Positions 18,004 through 26,992 of a DNA stretch of 64,000 bases are shown piece by piece; position 1 is the first letter of the stretch; every line of letters starts with the position of its first letter. Location: positions 96,098 through 160,097 of the forward strand of contig NZ_AWFZ01000030.1 in NCBI RefSeq assembly GCF_000463155.2, given 5' to 3'. A model generated the notes under the pieces. It saw nothing but the letters and a program-made list of their open reading frames with translations, was not told the DNA's origin and ran no database searches. The translations under genes were made by a program, and so were the position numbers. The DNA comes from Siccibacter turicensis LMG 23730. Its GTDB lineage: Bacteria > Pseudomonadota > Gammaproteobacteria > Enterobacterales > Enterobacteriaceae.

Positions 18004-20169
18004 TTAGATCGGGCGTGTGCCGTTACATCCCGGATAGCGTCCACATCCCCAGAAGGCCCGGCCATTTCCCGGCCCGCGACGCGCAACGCGCCGCACCATC
18101 GGGCTTTGACAGCGCGGGCATAACACCGGCGCGGGCTGGGCGATGGTCGCTGCCTGTTGAAACGACGCCAGCGTCGGGGCGGCAATCGGGTTCAGCGGCG
18201 GGCGCGGCGGCACCTTCAGCCCCAGACAGCGGATATCCGCTTCGCACTGGGCAAGCCGGGCAAACAGCGCGGTCAGCTCGCTGTCTACCGAGTTTTTCCA
18301 GCGGTCCGTTTCCAGCGCCAGGCTCTGGAAAACGCTGAGGCTTTTCTTGATGCGCTCCTCCATCCCCTGCTGCTTAATCAGGATCTCATTCTGGCGCGTG
18401 CGCACCTGATGGTGATCCACCGCGGTCCAGGCGCTGCGATAGCTGAAGCCGCGCTCCAGCTCCTGAAGCCAGGTGTGCAGATTGGCGCTTTTAATCGGCC
18501 CAATGCCCGGCACCACGCGCACGTTCTGCTGCTTAATATCCAGCGCGGTGGTGAATCCCCAGGAGGCGAGGGTCGCGCAGTCGGTGGTGGTAATCCGCGA
18601 CAGCGTGGCGCGCCGGATCTGCTGGCGCACCAGATGGTCATCAAGCTGCTTTGTGCGGCGCTCGCTGTCCCACTCCGCGGCCTGCTGGCTGAAAGCGGTG
18701 GAGAGGTGGCGGAACTGCTCCACCGCCTCGTAAATCTCCGCTTTCACTTTGATCGCCCGGCTTAGCGGTGCCGCCTGCTGGAGGGTCGCGACGCGCGCCA
18801 CGATCTCGCCGCACAACTGCTGATGCCGCGCGAGGTAGCGGTCAGCACTGAATTTCACGCCGAGCGGCGTCAGGCCGAGCGCGGCCAGCGCCAGCCCATA
18901 AAACCACGGCATACCGAGATAAACACCCAGCGCGGCCAGCGGCACCAGTGCGGCGCCGACCCCACGCGCCACCGGCAGCGCACGGCGTTTCAGGCGCAGC
19001 AGGCGGGCGTTGTCCTGGGGCGGCGGTGCGGCGCTGACCGGCGGGAGCGGCACGCTGATTGCTCCCGGCAACGGAACGCCGTTTACCGCCGCCATCAGGG
19101 CCGCAAGGTCAAGCACCAGGCCGTGACGGGCATCCCGCTGTCCACCGGCCAGGTGCATGCGTGAGTAGTCGCTGTTGAGGAACAGCGGACGGCCGTAGCG
19201 GCTCTCCATGCGGCACCACGGACACTCCGTAGCGTGGCGCGCATAGTGGTGCAGCTTGTTGCGGCTGCACATGCGCAGCTCGCCTTCGAACGCCTGCATC
19301 GCGGCGACCCAGTCGGCGGCGGCAGGACGTTTGCCGACGTTCGCCGGCGAGAACGCCTCTTCAAACAGCTGATGCACGCTGGCGGGAAAGTCCTTCAGCC
19401 GGACGGTGCCGGGCGGCGGCTCCATGCCGGTCGCGCGGGCGGAGTAGGCAAAGCGAAACTCTTCGATCGCCTTCTCCAGCGGCATCTCGCCCTCCCCGGT
19501 ATAGCTCCCGGAGAACGGATGACGATCCATGCACAGCAGCTGGAACAGGCAGACCGCCAGGCCGAACGCGTCGTGATCCGCGGTGCGAACGATGGCTTTG
19601 AGGGTTTTGCCCTGCAGCTCCGGGGGCGTGTACTCCGGCACGCCGACGGCGCACAGCCAGTCGCGTCCGCCCGCGTTGACCTGGAAACTGTCGGCATCGA
19701 TCAGCACCACCGTCGCTTCCGGCGACACCAGAATACCGCGCTGGTTGATGTCGCCCACCACGCAGCCCTGCGCGTGAAGCTGGGCCATCACCCGGGCAAC
19801 GTTCAGCGCCACGCGCACGATAAAGCGGTAGTCGGCCTTAGGAAAATGTTTTTGCCGCGAGGTGGGGGTTTGCAGCTCGTGGATCTCTTTGTGCTTGTCC
19901 ACCAGCCGCATCAAAAATCCGACAAACTTTCCCTGCTTGTTCTCCACCACCTGGCAGGGGAACGCCACCGTGGGAACGCTATCGGCCAGCTGGCTGGCGA
20001 CAAGGGCGCGAATTTTCGGTTCGCGCTCGGCGGCCAGGGCGTTGAGGTAGCGTTTGACCGCGTAGCCCGGCAGATTGCTGACGGAGAACACCTCCCCCTC
20101 CCCGCCTTTCCCTACCCGCTTGTCGAGGGTCAACGCCCGTCCGTTGGCGTAGAGCGGCTCGTGACTCAT
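18004..20169 (-). CDS. yegI: Protein-kinase-like protein with membrane segment, helix-hairpin-helix and C4 zinc finger (YegI)
   Basis: The 721-residue product has an N-terminal kinase domain: glycine loop VGKGGEGEVF (19-28), Lys39 (YAVKRY), catalytic loop VVGDINQRG with Asp140 and Asn142, and DADSF (158-162) as the DFG equivalent. A Cys-rich CSRNK...CPWC section and a hydrophobic hairpin near 405-440 follow. Next is a helix-hairpin-helix region (VVPGIGPIKSANLHTWL). It ends with a topoisomerase-type C4 finger (CPRCQSP...WGCGRYPGC). It overlaps yegK by 4 nt. The kinase, phosphatase and VWA set resembles the TerY-P triad described by comparative genomics; substrates are unknown. Confidence 0.88.
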   Translation of the reverse strand: MSHEPLYANGRALTLDKRVGKGGEGEVFSVSNLPGYAVKRYLNALAAEREPKIRALVASQLADSVPTVAFPCQVVENKQGKFVGFLMRLVDKHKEIHELQTPTSRQKHFPKADYRFIVRVALNVARVMAQLHAQGCVVGDINQRGILVSPEATVVLIDADSFQVNAGGRDWLCAVGVPEYTPPELQGKTLKAIVRTADHDAFGLAVCLFQLLCMDRHPFSGSYTGEGEMPLEKAIEEFRFAYSARATGMEPPPGTVRLKDFPASVHQLFEEAFSPANVGKRPAAADWVAAMQAFEGELRMCSRNKLHHYARHATECPWCRMESRYGRPLFLNSDYSRMHLAGGQRDARHGLVLDLAALMAAVNGVPLPGAISVPLPPVSAAPPPQDNARLLRLKRRALPVARGVGAALVPLAALGVYLGMPWFYGLALAALGLTPLGVKFSADRYLARHQQLCGEIVARVATLQQAAPLSRAIKVKAEIYEAVEQFRHLSTAFSQQAAEWDSERRTKQLDDHLVRQQIRRATLSRITTTDCATLASWGFTTALDIKQQNVRVVPGIGPIKSANLHTWLQELERGFSYRSAWTAVDHHQVRTRQNEILIKQQGMEERIKKSLSVFQSLALETDRWKNSVDSELTALFARLAQCEADIRCLGLKVPPRPPLNPIAAPTLASFQQAATIAQPAPVLCPRCQSPMVRRVARRGPGNGRAFWGCGRYPGCNGTRPI

Positions 20170-20930
20170 TTGCTCACCGCTATCACCAGGGTTTTATCGT
20201 CGTCGGTACGTTCATTGAGCCGGGGGCTGGCGAGGAACTGCGTCAGGCTACGGCTGAGCGCCAGATCGTTGCCGGTGGCCTGGGAGCTGTCCAGCGGTCG
20301 CGCCATCGGAGTAAAGAAGCCCGGCGCGGCGCGCCCGCTGGCGCTGTCGATCACCAGGCTTTCAATGCCGTCGCTGAAGGCCGCAAAGGCGCTGAAGTCG
20401 TTAGCCAGGCGGGTGAAACGCACCCGTGGCCCGGGGGCATCGGTAATAAAGAATGTGGTGGAGGCATATTCCCCGTGCTGTGGTGCACTGGCGACGCGCC
20501 ACTCACCGCTGGTTTTCTCCCGGCAGACCACCGCCCCGTCACCGACGTGCGCCACCAGCACCGTTTCCGGGCTGACCATCAGCATCACCAGCGTGGCGGC
20601 GAAGTCGCGCGGGGTCAGCGCCCGTGCGCGGGCCGCCTCGTCGATGCGGGTGCGCACCTGGGCTATCCAGCCGCTAAGCGTGGCATCGTCGGGCGCAGCG
20701 GCGTGGTCTGCCAGATAGTCGCGGGCAAGCTGGCCCAGGGTATGGCACACCAGCGATGCGCCCTGCCCGCCGAAGCTTGCCGAACCGGCCCCGTCAGAGA
20801 CGATAGCCACGAACCAGGGCGCGCCGTCAACGTCGTCCGTGACAAAGCAGCGGCGCGCATCCTGAAGACGCGTCCCGCTGCGCAGATGTGAACTGCCGAT
20901 GGCAGAGGCCGAGGCGTAGCACCATTTCAT
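20166..20930 (-). CDS. yegK: PP2C-type serine/threonine protein phosphatase
   Basis: The 254-residue protein matches E. coli YegK (PphC) in size and context and should reverse Ser/Thr phosphorylation, possibly that made by YegI. PP2C metal motifs are visible: AIVSDGAGSASFGGQGA near the N-terminus, VAHVGDGAVVCRE in the middle and FAAFSDGIESLVID, then TDDDKTLVIAV at the end. The start at 20930 (MKWCYASASAIG) is preferred because it follows the yegL stop by 4 nt; an in-frame start at 20978 would overlap yegL by 44 nt. Its last 4 nt overlap yegI. Confidence 0.9.
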   Translation of the reverse strand: MKWCYASASAIGSSHLRSGTRLQDARRCFVTDDVDGAPWFVAIVSDGAGSASFGGQGASLVCHTLGQLARDYLADHAAAPDDATLSGWIAQVRTRIDEAARARALTPRDFAATLVMLMVSPETVLVAHVGDGAVVCREKTSGEWRVASAPQHGEYASTTFFITDAPGPRVRFTRLANDFSAFAAFSDGIESLVIDSASGRAAPGFFTPMARPLDSSQATGNDLALSRSLTQFLASPRLNERTDDDKTLVIAVSK

Positions 20931-20934
20931 CGGC

Positions 20935-21612
20935 TTAACCGGCCACGGCCCAGCCGTCCGGCGCGGTAGGGTTCTCAAGCGGCACTTGCTCGCCCGGATT
21001 GGAGCGCGACATGGCGCTCAGGGAGTTGGACAACCACTGGAAGAACTCGCTGAACTGCAAGCCCTTAAGCTTGAGCGGATGGCGCACGGCAATCTGGGAG
21101 AGCGTTGACATGTCGGCATTTTCGACGCCCACGGCGTAGAACATGAACGACTTCGCCGCTTCGCCCTCGCGCACCAGCTGCGCTGCGCGCTGCCAGCTGT
21201 CGGTCGGCGCACCGTCGGTGATGAGAAACACCCACGGCCGGTAGAAGCTGACGCCGTTGGCGCGGTAGCGCTCTTTGCGCTCGCTCAGCATCTGCAGCGC
21301 AGTTTCGATCGCTTCGCCCATCGGCGTGTTGCCCTGGGTTTCCAGATGCGGAGGGAAGAACTGGGTGGCACTGGTGAAATCCACTTCGGTTTTCACCGGG
21401 CCGAAGGTCACGATGGCAAACTCCACGCGCTTCGCCGCGAGGCTGTCGCTCTGGATCTCCTCCTGGAGGTGCAGCAGCCCCTGGTTCAGCTGCTCCATCG
21501 GCGCGCCGGTCATCGAGGCCGACACGTCCAGCAGCAGAATGCAGGGGCAGCGCGCCTGCGGATTATCAAGAAACTCGGCGTCCGCGAACGGCTGTTGCGT
21601 AAAGTCTGTCAT
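20935..21612 (-). CDS. yegL: VWA-domain protein YegL
   Basis: TerY-like von Willebrand A domain protein of 225 residues, cytoplasmic. The metal-ion-dependent adhesion site is seen as [14 protein letters not shown] (DxSxS), with a threonine after QGNTPMGEA and an aspartate in [12 protein letters not shown]. It is the first gene of the yegLKI operon; its role with the kinase and phosphatase is unproven. A GGGAGGG ribosome site precedes the ATG. Confidence 0.9.
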   Translation of the reverse strand: MTDFTQQPFADAEFLDNPQARCPCILLLDVSASMTGAPMEQLNQGLLHLQEEIQSDSLAAKRVEFAIVTFGPVKTEVDFTSATQFFPPHLETQGNTPMGEAIETALQMLSERKERYRANGVSFYRPWVFLITDGAPTDSWQRAAQLVREGEAAKSFMFYAVGVENADMSTLSQIAVRHPLKLKGLQFSEFFQWLSNSLSAMSRSNPGEQVPLENPTAPDGWAVAG

Positions 21613-21965
21613 TTACCCTCCCAATGGATCGTTAGCATGTACCGCTTTCGCAACCGGAGCTGCGTCGGTATGGCGTCTACGCTGGCGCGACAAATCGCCT
21701 TCGTATCACGCGAAGCCGTTATCGTTTATGGCGCAAACCCCATGGATATACCAATTGAGCGCGGCGTTATCAACCACTCACTGAATCCGCAGCCATAATT
21801 TGCATTAAGGCGACAAGTTTCTGTGATTTCAGGTATTTTCACTGCCTGTTAGCGACACTTAACCTAAATTCATTTGGACGGATTTATCTCCTCTCGCCAG
21901 CGCGGCTTGTGGGTTTACGTATTGGCGTTAACACTGAAAGAGAAGCAGACAAACAAGGAGTTAAC
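21613..21965. other. Intergenic region between divergent yegL and GNAT genes
   Basis: About 350 bp. It presumably carries the promoters of both flanking genes. No convincing gene, RNA or repeat is visible. Confidence 0.4.
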
Positions 21966-22391
21966 GTGGAGATTCGACCCTGGCAGGAGAGCGACCGCCC
22001 TTTTCTGCGCACCCTCTATTTACACGCCCGACGCGAAGCCTGGCCCTGGCTCGACGGCAGCGACTGGCAGCTGGAGGATTTTGACGCGGCAACGCGCAAC
22101 GAGCGGATTTACGTCGCGCTGGAAAACGGCCACCGCGTCGGTTTTGCCTCCCTCGACCAGAACGGGAATTTCCTGCACAACCTGTTCATTGACCCGGCGT
22201 GTCAGGGGCACGGCATCGGCAGCGCGCTACTGGAGCACGTTCAGAAGCAGTTCACCGGCACCGGAGCGCTGAAGTGCCTGGCGAGAAACCAGCGTGCGCT
22301 GGCGTTTTACCAGCGGCACGGCTGGCACAGCGAAGCCACGGGCGATTCCCCGGACGGCGAGTATGTGCTGATGCACTACCGGCTGGGGTGA
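21966..22391 (+). CDS. GNAT-family N-acetyltransferase
   Basis: Small acetyltransferase of 141 residues using acetyl-CoA; the acceptor is unknown. The acetyl-CoA motif is present as LFIDPACQGHGIGSALLEHV (Q/R-x-x-G-x-G/A), followed by the typical NQRALAFYQRHGWHSEA. The GTG start at 21966 is chosen because AAGGAG lies six bases before it, giving MEIRPWQESDRPF, the usual GNAT start. In E. coli, mdtABCD follows yegL instead, so this gene marks a synteny change. Confidence 0.85.
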   Translation: MEIRPWQESDRPFLRTLYLHARREAWPWLDGSDWQLEDFDAATRNERIYVALENGHRVGFASLDQNGNFLHNLFIDPACQGHGIGSALLEHVQKQFTGTGALKCLARNQRALAFYQRHGWHSEATGDSPDGEYVLMHYRLG

Positions 22392-22402
22392 GCCCCGCGC
22401 AT

Positions 22403-22428
22403 AAAAAAGGCCAGAGTTGCCTCTGGCC
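22403..22428 (-). terminator. Rho-independent terminator after the CstA-family gene
   Basis: On the minus strand GGCCAGAG GCAA CTCTGGCC is followed by TTTTTT, about 30 nt after the transporter stop. It is a textbook intrinsic terminator and lies just past the convergent GNAT gene. Confidence 0.9.
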
Positions 22429-22457
22429 GTAACAGGAGAAGGGGATCAGCAGCAGGC

Positions 22458-24257
22458 TCAGGAGAGCGCTTCCGCCTGGGCTGGCTCGGCGCGGGCGCGC
22501 CAGAGCACAGTCCAGCGGTGAATCGACGACACCATGATCGCCAGCCCCAGCGCCACCATAATGATGGAGATGGTGCCGTTAAAGACGTTAAATCCCTTCG
22601 CCGCGCTGTTGAAATACACGTTCTTCACCATCCAGTACGCGGCGTAGTTGACGGTAACGTACAGGTAGGAGAGCGGCACCAGGCAGGTCAGCACGTACCA
22701 GCGTTTTTTCCCGAGGCGCAGAATGATGGTGGCACCGATCATCAGGCCGATGGACGCCATCAGCTGGTTCGAGACGCCGAACAGCGCCCACACCGAGTTG
22801 ATGTCACCCGAGTTAAGCAGATAGCCCCACAGCAGGCAGGCGACGATGCTGCAACCAATCGCGCCCGGCATCCAGTTCGTGCGCTTGAGCGGTGCCCAGA
22901 GATCGCCGAAGAAGTCCTGGAGCAGGTAGCGCGCCACGCGGGTGCCGGAGTCCACGGCGGTCAAAATAAACACCGCTTCAAACATCACCACAAACTGGAA
23001 GAAGTAGGACGCAAGATGGCTGAACCACGGGATGCGGGTGAAGATGTCCGCCATGCCCACCGCCAGCGTGACCGCACCGCCGGTACGGCCGTACAGATCC
23101 AGACCGATCTCCTCGCTCAGCTTCGGCAGGTTGACCACGTCCATTCCCAGCCCGGCAAACACCTGCGGAGCGGAGTTGATGGCGAAGTAGTCCGCCGGAT
23201 GCAGCGCGGTGGCGGCAATAAGCGCCATCACGCCCACCACGCACTCCGCACACATAGCGCCAAACGCGACCGGCAGAATGTCGTTCCATTTGTCGATCTG
23301 CTTCGGCGTGGTGCCGGAACCGATAAACGCATGGAAGCCTGAAATGGCCCCGCAGGCGATGGTAATAGAGATAAACGGCCACACCGGGCCGGCCAGCACC
23401 GGGCCGTTACCGTGAATAAACCCGGTCACCGCCGGGAACTGAATTTCCGGGTTGATGAACACCACGCCAATCACCAGCGCGCCAAACACGCCGATTTTCA
23501 TAAAGCTCGACAGGTAGCCGCGCGGCGTCAGCAGCATCCACACCGGCAGCGCGGTGGCGAAGAAGGCGTAGAACGGCAGCAGCAGGCTTACGGTGGAGGC
23601 TTGCAGGCTCAGCCACTGGCCGAACACCGATGCCTGAATCGACGGACCGGCAATCACGCAGGCGAAAATCACCAGGATACCCACCCAGGTGGCACCGCGC
23701 ATGCTGCCGGTAAAGCGCTCCCACAGCCCAACGCCGATGGCCACCGGAATGGTCATAAACACCGCGAAGGTACCCCAGGGGTTACGCTCCAGGGCATGCA
23801 CCACCACCATCGACAGGCCCGCCATGGTGATGGTGATAATGAACAGCATCGCCAGCCCGGTACACCACCCGGCCACCGCGCCGAGTTCCGATTTGGCGAC
23901 TTCGGACAGCGATTTGCCCTGATGCTTCATGGAGGCGAACAGCACCACGGTATCGTGTACCGCTCCGCCCACCACGCAGCCCACCAGCAGCCAGAGAAAA
24001 CCGGGGAAGTAGCCGTACTGCGCGGCCAGCACCGGGCCAACCAGCGGACCGGCAGCGGCGATAGCGGCAAAATGGCTACCGAAATTCACCCATTTTTTTG
24101 TCGGGACGTAGTCTTTACCGTCCTCGTAGACGTGCGACGGGGTAACCTCGCTGTCATCGGCGTTCAGCACTTTACGCACGAAAAACACGCCGTAGAGGCG
24201 ATAGCAGATGGCGAGGATACACAGGGTCGCTATTACAAACGTCAGTGCGTGTGACAT
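22458..24257 (-). CDS. CstA-family transporter, probable pyruvate/peptide permease linked to BtsSR
   Basis: Polytopic inner-membrane protein of 599 residues, shorter than E. coli CstA or BtsT (about 700), with the CstA signatures HFAAIAAAGPLVGPVLAAQYG, GGAVHDTVVLFAS and GFHAFIGSGTTPKQI. E. coli relatives import pyruvate or peptides. It lies directly downstream of btsSR on the same strand, behind a terminator and a repeat that fits the reported BtsR motif (24333-24360). It is therefore probably the target transporter of the pyruvate-sensing system. Whether a second full-length BtsT exists elsewhere cannot be seen. Confidence 0.88.
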   Translation of the reverse strand: MSHALTFVIATLCILAICYRLYGVFFVRKVLNADDSEVTPSHVYEDGKDYVPTKKWVNFGSHFAAIAAAGPLVGPVLAAQYGYFPGFLWLLVGCVVGGAVHDTVVLFASMKHQGKSLSEVAKSELGAVAGWCTGLAMLFIITITMAGLSMVVVHALERNPWGTFAVFMTIPVAIGVGLWERFTGSMRGATWVGILVIFACVIAGPSIQASVFGQWLSLQASTVSLLLPFYAFFATALPVWMLLTPRGYLSSFMKIGVFGALVIGVVFINPEIQFPAVTGFIHGNGPVLAGPVWPFISITIACGAISGFHAFIGSGTTPKQIDKWNDILPVAFGAMCAECVVGVMALIAATALHPADYFAINSAPQVFAGLGMDVVNLPKLSEEIGLDLYGRTGGAVTLAVGMADIFTRIPWFSHLASYFFQFVVMFEAVFILTAVDSGTRVARYLLQDFFGDLWAPLKRTNWMPGAIGCSIVACLLWGYLLNSGDINSVWALFGVSNQLMASIGLMIGATIILRLGKKRWYVLTCLVPLSYLYVTVNYAAYWMVKNVYFNSAAKGFNVFNGTISIIMVALGLAIMVSSIHRWTVLWRARAEPAQAEALS

Positions 24258-24332
24258 AGCTTAATGCTCCAGAGAGAAGAAAAATCGCGTCATCCTGGCA
24301 TGGCTGCGTCACACGAGCGGGGAGTAACTGGC

Positions 24333-24360
24333 CGAGCGGTCACATAGCGGCGTGAGTGGT
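24333..24360 (-). promoter_or_regulatory. Putative BtsR (LytTR-type) binding repeat
   Basis: On the minus strand ACCACTCA and ACCGCTCG occur as a direct repeat separated by 12 nt, 76-103 nt upstream of the transporter ATG. The reported E. coli BtsR motif in front of btsT is a direct repeat of ACC(G/A)CT(C/T)A with a spacer of about 13 bp, so this is a close match. No -35/-10 pair could be fixed with confidence downstream. Confidence 0.65.
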
Positions 24361-24386
24361 TAAAAAACGCCGCCCAGCGGCGGCGT
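24361..24386 (-). terminator. Rho-independent terminator after btsR
   Basis: On the minus strand the stem ACGCCGCC GCTG GGCGGCGT is followed by TTTTT, 16 nt after the btsR stop. The BtsR-type repeat begins immediately after it, so transporter expression should depend mainly on its own promoter. Confidence 0.9.
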
Positions 24387-24401
24387 AATCGCTGAGGAGG
24401 C

Positions 24402-25121
24402 TTACAGACCCAGCGCCTCTTTGAGGCCCTTGAGGTAGCGGCGGCTGACCGGGATGCGCTGCCCGCCGCGCAGCAGCAGTACGGCCTGGCCGCTCTCTTC
24501 AAAGCGGATCTCATTGAGGTGCGCCAGATTCACCAGGTACTGCCGGTGGCAGCGCAGCAGCGGCGTCCGGGTTTCAAGCGTGCGCAGCGTCAGTTCGGTA
24601 AAGCCCTCCTGCCCGCTCAGGCTGGTGACGTAGACGCCGCTCAGCCGGCTGCTGACGAAGGCCACCTCCTCAAGCGGCAGCAGCCAGATCCGGCTGTGTC
24701 CGGTGCAGGGCAGGTATTTCAGATGCTGTTCGCCCTCGCGCAGCAGCGACACATCCTGCGGGGTGCGCTCGCTTCGCAGACGCGTCAGGGTTTTCTCCAG
24801 CCGCGCCGCCTCAATGGGCTTTAACAAATAATCGAACGCATGCTCCTCAAACGCCTTTACCGCGTACTCGTCATAGGCGGTGAGAAACACAATGCCGGGC
24901 CGGTGACGCGGGTCGAGCATGCCGACCATCTCCAGCCCCGAGATGCGCGGCATCTGAATGTCGAGAAACAGCACGTCAGGCGCCAGACGGTGGACGGCGC
25001 TGAGGGCCTCCACCGCGTTGGCGCACTCGCCGACAATCTCAACGTCCGCGTGCGCCGCCAGCAGCACGCGCAGGTTCTCACGCGCCAGCGGCTCGTCATC
25101 GACCAGCAGCACTTTTAACAT
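24402..25121 (-). CDS. btsR: LytTR-family response regulator BtsR
   Basis: The 239-residue regulator has a receiver domain ([14 protein letters not shown] with Asp9/Asp10, phospho-acceptor Asp54 in [16 protein letters not shown], and Lys102 in [10 protein letters not shown]). Its C-terminal LytTR DNA-binding domain carries [20 protein letters not shown] and [16 protein letters not shown]. It closely matches E. coli BtsR (YehT). It overlaps btsS by 7 nt and should activate the adjacent CstA-family gene. In E. coli it lies between yehS and mlrA; here it lies the other side of mrp. Confidence 0.95.
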   Translation of the reverse strand: MLKVLLVDDEPLARENLRVLLAAHADVEIVGECANAVEALSAVHRLAPDVLFLDIQMPRISGLEMVGMLDPRHRPGIVFLTAYDEYAVKAFEEHAFDYLLKPIEAARLEKTLTRLRSERTPQDVSLLREGEQHLKYLPCTGHSRIWLLPLEEVAFVSSRLSGVYVTSLSGQEGFTELTLRTLETRTPLLRCHRQYLVNLAHLNEIRFEESGQAVLLLRGGQRIPVSRRYLKGLKEALGL

Positions 25122-26803
25122 GGGGCCTCCACTTTCGGTAATGCCAGCGTAATGCGAGTAAAACGCGCCGGTTCGCAGCGTATCGTCATGGCGCAGCGTT
25201 CGCCGAAGCGGGCGCGTAGCCGTTTCTCCACCAGGCTCATGCCCAGCCCACCACCGGTGGAAGCCGGCTGGTACAGGCCGGCGTTGTCTTCGATTTCGAT
25301 CACCAGCTGCTCCTCGTCGCAGTGGGCGCGCAGGGTGATTTTCCCGGTTTCCAGCATCTGCGATGTGCCGTGTTTGATGGCGTTCTCCACGATCGGCTGA
25401 AGGGTAAACGCCGGCAGGCAGAGATGGCCCAGCGCCGCCGGCAGAGCAAGATCCACCTGAAGATGCGACTGAAAGCGCGCCTTCTCAATTTGCAGGTAGG
25501 CGTTGACGTGCTCGATCTCGTCGGCGAGGGTCACCACCTCCGAGGGGCGCTTCAGGTTTTTGCGAAAGAACGTCGAGAGATACTGCACCAGCTGGCCCGC
25601 CTGATCGCTGTCGCGGCGGATCACCGCCATCAGCGTATTGAGCGCGTTAAACAGGAAGTGCGGATTGACCTGGGCGTGCAGCAGTTTGATTTCCGACTGG
25701 GTGAGCAGGGCTTTCTGCCGCTCATATTGCCCGGCGAGGATCTGCGCCGACAGCAGTTGGGCGATGCCCTCCCCCAGCGTGCGGTTGATGGAGCTGAACA
25801 GACGGTTGCGGGCCTCATACAGCTTGATGGAGCCAATGACGCGCTGGTTCTCGCCGTACAGCGGGATCACCAGCGTCGAACCGAGCTTGCAGTGCGGGTG
25901 CAGTGAGCAGCGGTACGGCACTTCATTGCCGTCGGCATAGACCACCTCCCCGGTTTGCAGGGCGCGCAGCGTGTAGTCTGAGGCGATGGGCCGCCCCGGC
26001 AGATGGTGATCGTCGCCGATGCCGGTAAACGCCAGCAGCTTGTCGCAGTCGGTGATGGCCACCGCGCCGACGTTGAGCGCTTTCCAGATCACCTCCGCCA
26101 CCCGGGCGCTGTTCTCTTCGTTAAAGCCGAGCCGCAGTATCCCTTCGGTGGAGGCGGCGACCTTCAGCGCGGTCGCGGAAAACGCCGAGGTATATTTTTC
26201 AAACATGGCGCGCTTATCGAGCAGAATACGCATAAACAGCGCCGCGCCGACGGTATTGGTGACGATCATCGGTGCGGCAATGCTTTCCACCAGCAGCAAC
26301 GCCTCATGCCAGGGCCGGGCGATAAGCAGAATAATCGCCATCTGCACCAGTTCGGCGATAAAGGTGACGATACCCGCGGTGAACGGGTCGAACAGCCGGT
26401 CGCTGCGCCCCCGCCGCAACAGCAGGCTGTGCACCAGGCCACCAAGCAGCCCTTCCACAATGGTCGAAACCATACAGCTTACGGCGGTCATCCCGCCCAG
26501 GGCGTAGCGGTGCAGCCCGCCGGTCAACCCCACCAGACCGCCGACTACCGGCCCGCCCAGCAGGCCGCCCATCACCGCGCCAATGGCCCGAGTGTTGGCG
26601 ATGGAGTCATCAATGTGCAGCCCGAAATAGGTGCCGAGAATGCAGAAGATAGAGAACGTGACATAGCACAGCAGCTTGTGCGGCAGGCGCACCGAGACCT
26701 GCATCAGCGGAATAAACAGCCGCGTTTTGCTCATCAGCCAGGCGATGACCAAAAACACGCACATCTGCTGTAGCAGCAACAACACCAGCGTAAACTCGTA
26801 CAT
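25115..26803 (-). CDS. btsS: Pyruvate-sensing LytS-type histidine kinase BtsS
   Basis: Inner-membrane kinase of 562 residues. The N-terminal 5TM-5TMR_LYT region ([39 protein letters not shown]) is followed by a GAF-like domain and a HisKA_7TM/His_kinase region. The phospho-acceptor is in [17 protein letters not shown], and the ATP-binding N box is [11 protein letters not shown]. It matches E. coli BtsS (YehU), a high-affinity extracellular pyruvate receptor. The ATG at 26803 is used because E. coli BtsS begins at the same residue; an in-frame start further upstream (26875) adds 24 unlikely residues. Confidence 0.95.
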   Translation of the reverse strand: MYEFTLVLLLLQQMCVFLVIAWLMSKTRLFIPLMQVSVRLPHKLLCYVTFSIFCILGTYFGLHIDDSIANTRAIGAVMGGLLGGPVVGGLVGLTGGLHRYALGGMTAVSCMVSTIVEGLLGGLVHSLLLRRGRSDRLFDPFTAGIVTFIAELVQMAIILLIARPWHEALLLVESIAAPMIVTNTVGAALFMRILLDKRAMFEKYTSAFSATALKVAASTEGILRLGFNEENSARVAEVIWKALNVGAVAITDCDKLLAFTGIGDDHHLPGRPIASDYTLRALQTGEVVYADGNEVPYRCSLHPHCKLGSTLVIPLYGENQRVIGSIKLYEARNRLFSSINRTLGEGIAQLLSAQILAGQYERQKALLTQSEIKLLHAQVNPHFLFNALNTLMAVIRRDSDQAGQLVQYLSTFFRKNLKRPSEVVTLADEIEHVNAYLQIEKARFQSHLQVDLALPAALGHLCLPAFTLQPIVENAIKHGTSQMLETGKITLRAHCDEEQLVIEIEDNAGLYQPASTGGGLGMSLVEKRLRARFGERCAMTIRCEPARFTRITLALPKVEAPC

Positions 26804-26931
26804 ATCGACACCGCGCGGGAGTGAAAAGCGCGTACGATACGCAGCGTCAGGTGGGCTTTCCTTGAAGATGCACAAAAAAGTGTCGAATGCGCGGCGCGAA
26901 ATGCGCAGTTCGGAATCAACTTAACAGATAT

Positions 26932-26963
26932 AAAAAAACCCGGCCCACAAGGAGGACCGGGTT
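26932..26963 (-). terminator. Rho-independent terminator after mrp
   Basis: Minus strand: AACCCGG ... GCCGGGTT followed by a run of T, about 30 nt after the mrp stop. The loop is fairly large but the stem and T tract are clear. Confidence 0.8.
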
Positions 26964-26992
26964 TGTCTGCAACCCGCGAACCGGGCTTAGGA

